Assembly: GCA_019155205.2 (NCBI GenBank)
Contig: JAHNZQ020000181.1
Location: 1,828,871-1,892,870, forward strand
DNA length: 64,000 nucleotides
Direction: 5' to 3'
Source of the DNA: Gracilaria vermiculophylla
Taxonomy: Eukaryota > Rhodophyta > Florideophyceae > Gracilariales > Gracilariaceae
Below, one piece after another: positions 58,795 through 64,000 of this stretch (the first letter of the stretch is position 1; each line of letters opens with the position of its first letter). The notes beneath the pieces are model-generated. The model made no database searches. It was not told the origin of the DNA and saw only the letters and a program-made list of their open reading frames with translations. Both the position numbers and the translations under genes were made by a program.

Positions 58795-60063
58795 ATGGCC
58801 CCTGTCGTAACGGCTGCAAACGCTGAGCTCGTTTCCCCGCACTCTACGCGCACCAACGCTGCAGTCCGCCTGCGTCTGTTCACGCTGACGATCGTCGTCT
58901 CCGTTTACGCGTTCGCCTGCAGAGAAGCTGCAAATGTAAACTTGTTACCACGCCTGCTGCTGAGTGGCCTTCTGTCCGCCGCATCGTATGCCGCCGTTTC
59001 TTACTTTACAGCCGTCACGGTCCCGCTCTTCCTCAACGCTGGCATGTTCGGAAGGGACATCAACAAGCGCGGCACGGAAGCGGGTGAGAACAGAATACCA
59101 GAGCCGCTCGGACTCATACCGGCCACCGTGTACATCATGATCCTTTGCGTCCTGCATGTTTACGCGCATTACAACGGCGACGCTCGTCTGTACACCGCCG
59201 CTATGGCTTGCGTCACCTTCATGACGCTGCTGGGCTTTGCGGACGACGTGTTGGATCTGCGGTGGCGGTACAAGCTTGTGCTGCCACTCATCGCCAGCAT
59301 GCCGCTGCTTGTCAACTACACCGGCAAGACAACTGTCATTCTACCGCACTTCATCCGCCCTTTTGTTGGGCGCGTTGCAACATTATTTGGCGGCGGCCTC
59401 GTGCACAGCGTGTCCGGCAGGTTGGTTGACCTCAGTGCGGGCTATTACATCTACATGGCCATGCTGAGCATCTTCTGCACAAACGCAATTAACATCTATG
59501 CCGGTATCAATGGGCTTGAGGTTGGACAGTCCATTGTCATTGCTCTTTTCGTCATCATCCACAACTCACTCAACCTGACTTCGGATGTGCCCAAGGACAA
59601 CTTGCAGCTTCTTCGAGATCATCACTCGTTTTCTCTGGACATGATGCTTCCGTTCACCGCCGTATGTCTCGGGTTGATTTCTCACAACTGGTACCCATCG
59701 GCAGTGTTTGTGGGAGACACGTTTTGTTATTTTGCGGGAATGACGTTTGCAATGGGCAGTATCCTGGGTCACTACTCAACCACGTTGCTGCTGTTGTTCA
59801 TCCCGCAGATCTTCAACTTTGTCTACTCATTGCCCCAATTGTTTGGCATTGTGCCGTGCCCGAGGCATCGTCTTCCAACGTATAACAAGAGCACGGGGCG
59901 TTTGGAAGGAGTCAAGTCTCACCTTAATCTCGTCAACCTTGTGCTTTTGGTGACAGGCCCCCTTCACGAAAGGACTCTTTGTATGCTTCTGCTAGTCCTA
60001 CAGGTTGTGTGCTGTTGTTTCGGATTGCTCGCTCGTGATGTTTTTCTGCAGCACTTTTCATAG
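58795..60063 (+). CDS. ALG7: UDP-GlcNAc:dolichyl-phosphate GlcNAc-1-phosphate transferase (ALG7/DPAGT1)
   Basis: Catalyses the first step of N-glycan precursor assembly on the cytosolic face of the ER, making GlcNAc-PP-dolichol (the tunicamycin target). 422 aa with about ten hydrophobic spans. Family motifs: TAVTVPLFLNAGMFGRDINK with RIPEPLGLIP near the N-terminus; the Mg/substrate motif GFADDVLDLRWRYKL; the Asn-rich loop FCTNAINIYAGINGLEVGQS; and VGDTFCYFAGMTFAMGSILG. The C-terminal loop CPRHRLPTYNKSTGRLEGVK fits the eukaryotic (DPAGT1) subgroup rather than bacterial MraY/WecA. The start ATG at 58795 is the first Met in the frame; the open GC-rich frame upstream lacks an ATG. Confidence 0.95.
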   Translation: MAPVVTAANAELVSPHSTRTNAAVRLRLFTLTIVVSVYAFACREAANVNLLPRLLLSGLLSAASYAAVSYFTAVTVPLFLNAGMFGRDINKRGTEAGENRIPEPLGLIPATVYIMILCVLHVYAHYNGDARLYTAAMACVTFMTLLGFADDVLDLRWRYKLVLPLIASMPLLVNYTGKTTVILPHFIRPFVGRVATLFGGGLVHSVSGRLVDLSAGYYIYMAMLSIFCTNAINIYAGINGLEVGQSIVIALFVIIHNSLNLTSDVPKDNLQLLRDHHSFSLDMMLPFTAVCLGLISHNWYPSAVFVGDTFCYFAGMTFAMGSILGHYSTTLLLLFIPQIFNFVYSLPQLFGIVPCPRHRLPTYNKSTGRLEGVKSHLNLVNLVLLVTGPLHERTLCMLLLVLQVVCCCFGLLARDVFLQHFS

Positions 60064-61093
60064 CTATCGGGGAAGGTGGGAGGGTGTGCGAATTGTGCTG
60101 GGACGTGAGCAAGAACAAGCCAGTGATGGGGGGGGCGGGTGCTTTTTCACACTACAAAGGCGAAAGTAGAGCATCGCTTGTCATTAAGATTGCTGCGCAT
60201 GGGGAAGAAGCCGTAAGAGTTGCTGTTGTCACGGGTACCGACCAACACGCTCGACCTTGCCGCTGTGATAGTACGAAATCGCTCGATAAACTCCTGTACA
60301 ACAGCTGATGTGACCCTGTGCGCCACAGTTGCGCGCCTTATTGTAGAATGGAGCTTTTGCTGGTCTGGGTTGTGCAGTGGCTCTTGGTATGACAAAAGTA
60401 CGAATGAGGTGCGTGAGCTGCGCTTGTATTTCGAATGAGCGACGAGCTGATGGGGCAACCGTACCTGCGGGGTTGGTCAAGAGACAGCCGGCGCGAAGCG
60501 AATGGCAACGGTGCTGCGAGTTGGGCGCCGGTTGCCACCAGCTGCGGGACAGTGTCGCACGACTTGGCGTGGGATCGTGGCGGGGGGGGAGGTGAATTGA
60601 GAGCGCGTGCGGTGGGGGGATCAACGGCCAGCGTCGGCAGACAGGAGCCAATCGCAGGTGCTTGCAACAACATATGAAAAGTTGATTCAATTTGCCGATT
60701 CCGCTGTGCGGTGCCACGGTAAGCCTCAGGCCGCCTCGTTGACTGACATTCTGCAACTGCCACAATTGCATCGCCCGCGCGGCTGAGCCCCGTCCTGACA
60801 CCGCGCCGATTTGTCGCCCAGCGCCGCTTTTTGCTCGCACTCGCCTCACCCCTTGTTCCCAGAACCTATCTCCTCAGACCCCCTCCCATCCAGGGGACGT
60901 GAGTCTCGCAGTGCTGCGCCGCTTTCAAAAGCGCCTCTTCCCCCCCCTGACGCCGCTTTCTTGCCCGCAGAGGTAACCCCCTCCTTCTTTGCCTCCACCA
61001 CCTTTGAGCGCTTGTCGGCCTGTTTTAACGCAACTATCCTCGGGTTCTGCACACGCCTCCTGTCGTTTGTCCGCAACCCATTTTTGAGCAACG
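60064..61093. other. Intergenic, no supported gene
   Basis: About 1 kb between two plus-strand genes, with G-runs at 60128..60135 (8 G) and near 60572..60579. The last 250 bases before the TM9SF ATG are C/T-rich. A 206-codon minus-strand frame is present but shows no family resemblance, and the GC-rich context makes long chance frames common. Confidence 0.35.
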
Positions 61094-63028
61094 ATGGCCA
61101 AATCAACCACTTTTGCGCTGTTTGCGACTCTTCTCGCGCTTGCCTTTCCCTGTGCACGAGCCTTTTATCTTCCAGGAATCGCACCGGTGAGCTACGAGGA
61201 GGGCACCAAGCTTGAAGTCATGGCCAACAAGCTCACCTCCCCGAAAAACAAGCTCCCATACGACTATTACTCGCTCCCCTTTTGCGGCTCAGAGAGCAAG
61301 AGGGACCTGCGCTCCAAGCCCGTCAACCTCGGCCAGGTGCTCATGGGCGATCGAATGAAGCCCACAGAGTATGATTTTCAGATGAAGGTCCCGGTGCACT
61401 GCAAAGTTTTGTGCACCAAGAAGCTGAGCGCAGAGCAGGTGAAGCGGCTGCGAAGGAGGATTAAGGAGGATTATGCTGTGCGACTGAATCTGGACAACAT
61501 GCCTGTTGTAATCAAGGGCGAAACGGCCACCAGCCACGAAGCTTACCGCTTTGGGTATGATATTGGCCGTGTTGAAGAGGACGGCAAGCTGTTCATCAAC
61601 AACCATCTAAAGTTTAAAGTATTCTACAACGACCCCAAGGAGGCGTCGGATACTTTCAATGCGCTCGCCGACATTGACGCCGGCTCCTCGGACGGGTACA
61701 GAATCGTGGGATTTGAAGTTGAAACGTACAGCGTAAACCACAAGCTGGACGGCGAAGGGAAGCCCACCTCCCACACGTGCCCCGTTTCCACTGGAATGGA
61801 CCAAATGGAAGTGAAGGAGGATGTGCCGATTACGTTCACGTACGACGTCGAGTACGTTGTGTCCAGCATTCGATGGGCAACGCGGTGGGACAAATTGCTG
61901 GAAACCAACGCGGAGCTCAAGCAAATCCAATGGTTCTCCATCGTCAACTCGTTGATGATTTCATTGTTTTTGACCGCTCTGGTGGGGACCGTGTTGCTGC
62001 GAACGGTGCTACGCGACTTTTCTCGCTACAACGCGCTGGACGAGGAAGACGAGGAAGACATCACCGGGTGGAAACTGGTGCACGGTGACGTTTTCCGCAC
62101 CCCTCGGCACCCGGTTCTGCTGTCCATCTTTTGTGGGTCCGGCTCACAAACTCTGTGGATGGTGACAGTGACGCTTTTCTTTGCGCTTCTCGGCTTTTTG
62201 TCTCCGGCGTACCGCGGCGGGCTGATCACGACGATGCTGTCGCTGTGGGTTTTGGCGTCGACCGTGTGCGGATATGCGTCTGCTCGCGTTTACTCGTCGT
62301 TTGAAAACGGGCAGCACCGCAAGCTGGTCACGATGGGCTCGGCGTTTCTGTTCCCTGGTCTCACTTTTGCGCTGTTCTTTGTGCTGAACCTGTTTGTGTG
62401 GGGGTCCGGGTCGTCCGGGGCTGTTCCGTTCACGACGCTGCTTTTGCTGTTGTTCATGTGGTTTGGAATCTCCGTGCCGCTGGTTTTCGCCGGTGCGTAC
62501 GTTGGCTACAAGTCCAAGCCGTATGAGTTCCCGTGCCGCACAAACCAAATCCCGCGTCAGATCCCAGCTGCGCCGCTGAACATTCCGCAGGGCGCGTACG
62601 TGATCCTGGCCGGAATCCTTCCGTTTGGGACGGTGTTCATGGAGCTGGTGTTCATTCTCAACTCGATATGGCAGAACCAGATCCTGTACCTGTTTGGCAT
62701 GCTGTCGATTGTGTTCGCCATTCTGGTGGTGACGTGCGCGGAAATGAGCATTGTGTTTACGTACCTGACGCTGGCGGCGGAGAGATGGACGTGGTGGTGG
62801 CAGGCGTTTGGCGGGTCGGCTTCGGCCGGTCTGTACATGTTCCTTTACAGCTTGTACTACATCGCGTCGCAGGCTGCGACGGACCACATGCCGTTTGTGA
62901 GCACGCTCATGTTCATGGTGTACAGCACGGTGGTGAGCGCAGCGTTTGCGCTGATGTGCGGGTCGATTGGCTTCTTCTCGTCGTTTTGGTTTGTCAGGAA
63001 GATCTACGCCAACATTAGAGTGGACTAG
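61094..63028 (+). CDS. Transmembrane 9 superfamily member (nonaspanin)
   Basis: Golgi/endosome nine-span membrane protein needed for sorting of membrane cargo. 644 aa, intronless. A signal peptide at 1-23 (MAKSTTFALFATLLALAFPC) precedes the lumenal EMP70 domain: FYLPGIAPVSYEEGTKLEVM, NKLTSPKNKLPYDYYSLPFC, EYDFQMKVPVHCKVLC and HKLDGEG. From residue about 275 come nine hydrophobic spans (IQWFSIVNSLMISLFLTALV, LWMVTVTLFFALLGFLSP, TMLSLWVLASTVCGYASARV, and others). GWKLVHGDVFRTPRHP and RTNQIPRQIP are family motifs. The C-terminus FVRKIYANIRVD carries the KxD-type Golgi-retention signal with Arg in the Lys position. The ATG at 61094 starts the signal peptide. Confidence 0.96.
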   Translation: MAKSTTFALFATLLALAFPCARAFYLPGIAPVSYEEGTKLEVMANKLTSPKNKLPYDYYSLPFCGSESKRDLRSKPVNLGQVLMGDRMKPTEYDFQMKVPVHCKVLCTKKLSAEQVKRLRRRIKEDYAVRLNLDNMPVVIKGETATSHEAYRFGYDIGRVEEDGKLFINNHLKFKVFYNDPKEASDTFNALADIDAGSSDGYRIVGFEVETYSVNHKLDGEGKPTSHTCPVSTGMDQMEVKEDVPITFTYDVEYVVSSIRWATRWDKLLETNAELKQIQWFSIVNSLMISLFLTALVGTVLLRTVLRDFSRYNALDEEDEEDITGWKLVHGDVFRTPRHPVLLSIFCGSGSQTLWMVTVTLFFALLGFLSPAYRGGLITTMLSLWVLASTVCGYASARVYSSFENGQHRKLVTMGSAFLFPGLTFALFFVLNLFVWGSGSSGAVPFTTLLLLLFMWFGISVPLVFAGAYVGYKSKPYEFPCRTNQIPRQIPAAPLNIPQGAYVILAGILPFGTVFMELVFILNSIWQNQILYLFGMLSIVFAILVVTCAEMSIVFTYLTLAAERWTWWWQAFGGSASAGLYMFLYSLYYIASQAATDHMPFVSTLMFMVYSTVVSAAFALMCGSIGFFSSFWFVRKIYANIRVD

Positions 63029-63041
63029 GAACTGGGGCCTA

Positions 63042-63103
63042 GAAACTAGCGACTAGCAACTAGCAACTAGCAACTAGCTACTAGCTACTAGCAACTAGCA
63101 ACT
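63042..63103. repeat. 7-bp tandem repeat, unit ACTAGCA
   Basis: About nine near-perfect copies of ACTAGCA, with GACTAGC and ACTAGCT variants, starting about 14 bases after the TM9SF stop codon, itself part of GGACTAGGAACT. It lies in the presumed 3' UTR. It resembles a microsatellite and could be confused with a telomere-type repeat, but it is short and internal. Confidence 0.85.
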
Positions 63104-63662
63104 TTGAACTAGGAGCGCATATTGCGGCGGGGGAGGGGTGGGGCGGCGGCCGGGGGGGGGGGAGGGGGGAACCGACTTGGGGGACTGACTTGCTTCAGGA
63201 TTGGTATTTGCTATAGTGTGCAGGAGCCTTTTTTATAGTGAACTAGGCGCGAGAACGCGCTCTGAAGCTCATTAAATGTGTAGACTTGGTGCGCAGTGGG
63301 CCGTAGTGAGTAGGACTGCGGACAGAAGAAAGGGGACGAGAAGCGCAGTTGTTGTACTGTTTGGGCGTTTGCAAAGGCAGCGTGGTAGAAACGGTGGGAC
63401 GGCGCAGACGGGGGTAGCCAGCTGAAGCAGCCAGCTAGAGGCGGCAAGTGGGGCGGAAAGGGTGGGAGAGTGGGAAGAAAGACGGACGCAGGCAACGCAG
63501 AAGTGAAGGTGCACTGCTCTCTGGCCGCTGACAGGGGCGGCGCGCGGCGCGGGAGGGCGCGCGTGCTGGCTGCGGCTCTGCGCGGTGGCCGCGCCAAAGG
63601 GCAGCTGAGCGCCGGCTGCGCGCGGCCGCCGCACGTGTGCAGCGGCGAGCGCGCGCGCGCGC

Positions 63663-63718
63663 CGCTGGCTGCGGCGGCGCGCCGCGCGGCCGCTGGCTGC
63701 GGCGGCGCGCCGCGCGGC
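63663..63718. repeat. 28-bp perfect tandem duplication in GC-rich DNA
   Basis: Two adjacent identical 28-bp copies (63663..63690 and 63691..63718) starting CGCTGGCTGCGGCGGCGC. Near-identical CACGTGTGCAGCGG and CACGTGTGCAACGG type segments flank the pair at about 63632 and 63722. No function known. Confidence 0.8.
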
Positions 63719-63952
63719 CGCCACACGTGTGCAACGGGCGGCGGCGGCGCAGCGGCCGCGCGGCGCGCCGCCCCGGCGCGCGCGCGCGCGAGCCGCGCGG
63801 CGCTAGACGGCGCGCGCCGCCGGCCTCCCGTGCCCGCGCGCGCGCGCGCGCGCGCGCGCAGCGCTCTTGTAGCGGCTGGCTGCGCGGCGGCGCGCGCCCG
63901 GGCGCGCGCGCTGCCGCGCGGCGGCGCGAGCGCTCCCGGCAGCGGCGCCCCC

Positions 63953-63953
<1 letters not shown>

Positions 63954-64000
<47 letters not shown>
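63954..64000. repeat. Poly-C homopolymer of at least 47 bases
   Basis: After CCCCCA (63948..63953) the sequence is only C to the window edge. The length beyond the window is unknown. It could be a true homopolymer, a contig-end artefact, or a placeholder from consensus failure. Confidence 0.9.

Larger units (their letters stand above)
63029..64000. other. Terminal GC-rich low-complexity region
   Basis: No gene is supported. In order it holds a 7-bp tandem repeat just after the TM9SF stop, a G-run region at 63127..63169, mixed sequence to about 63500, then extreme GC-rich DNA with a 28-bp tandem duplication, a CG dinucleotide run at about 63832..63859 and a poly-C run to the window end. The minus-strand frames (up to 247 codons) are Arg/Ala/Pro low complexity and are not called. 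Confidence 0.5.

Noticed and set aside
60229..60849. 206-codon minus-strand frame upstream of TM9SF
   Set aside because: Composition is explained by GC-rich DNA; no domain or presequence was recognised.
63042..63103. ACTAGCA repeat considered as a telomere
   Set aside because: Too short, internal to the sequence and followed by unrelated DNA; better explained as a microsatellite in a 3' UTR.
63211..63954. 247-codon minus-strand frame at the window end
   Set aside because: Arg/Ala/Pro low-complexity translation of GC-rich repeats.
1..64000. A previously undescribed defence-type or mobile system
   Set aside because: All larger genes fall into known eukaryotic families and none forms an operon-like cassette. 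The nearest to novel are the amidase-zinc-ribbon fusion and the small membrane protein next to PsbM.

Overview
The window looks like nuclear DNA of a photosynthetic red alga, probably a mesophilic rhodophyte such as the Porphyridium or Chondrus type; the species is inferred, not proven. Three things support this. Genes are mostly intronless, or carry one short intron with a GT(A/G)(A/C/G)G(T/C)-like donor and usually a CT(A/G)AC branch-like site before the AG. Several products carry plastid presequences with an AFV/AFVS motif close to the initiator Met, the phenylalanine-type signal known from red algae and glaucophytes. The window also holds a nuclear gene for the photosystem II subunit PsbM, which is plastid-encoded in green plants. 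I recognise 25 protein-coding genes and no rRNA, tRNA, CRISPR array or intact transposon.

Layout. 1-7.3 kb: a 5'-truncated N-carbamoylputrescine amidase with a transposon-type zinc-ribbon tail, a GAS41/YEATS subunit, a NUP43-like WD40 protein, a BPA1/VIP1-like RRM protein and a GT61 glycosyltransferase. 9.7-16.7 kb: a TMCO4-like DUF726 hydrolase, the bifunctional shikimate enzyme DHQ-SDH and an F-box protein. 17-27.7 kb: a coding-like fragment, alanyl-tRNA synthetase, a SpoU RNA methyltransferase, uroporphyrinogen-III synthase and a Ser-rich orphan. 27.9-32.5 kb is a small GC-rich, photosynthesis-flavoured block: an unidentified small thylakoid-type membrane protein divergent from PsbM, a P-loop kinase, and an HCF107/MBB1-like HAT-repeat protein. 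32.8-50.5 kb: V-ATPase subunit a, a 12-kb single-exon VPS13 with a C-terminal UBA-like segment, and a RUS/DUF647 protein. 51.2-63 kb: an MMtag protein, an Mpv17/PMP22 protein, ORC2, the dolichyl-phosphate GlcNAc-1-phosphate transferase and a TM9SF nonaspanin. The last kilobase is very GC-rich low-complexity DNA ending in a poly-C run.

Organisation. Genes alternate strands; seven neighbouring pairs are head-to-head with 0.4-1 kb between start codons, so shared promoters are likely, and many others are tail-to-tail with 130-300 bp between them. Most of the first 50 kb is of moderate GC, except about 28.2-31 kb; from about 53.9 kb onward coding and non-coding DNA become strongly GC-rich. Most genes are housekeeping (translation, trafficking, replication, N-glycosylation); a subset serves the plastid (shikimate, tetrapyrrole, PSII).
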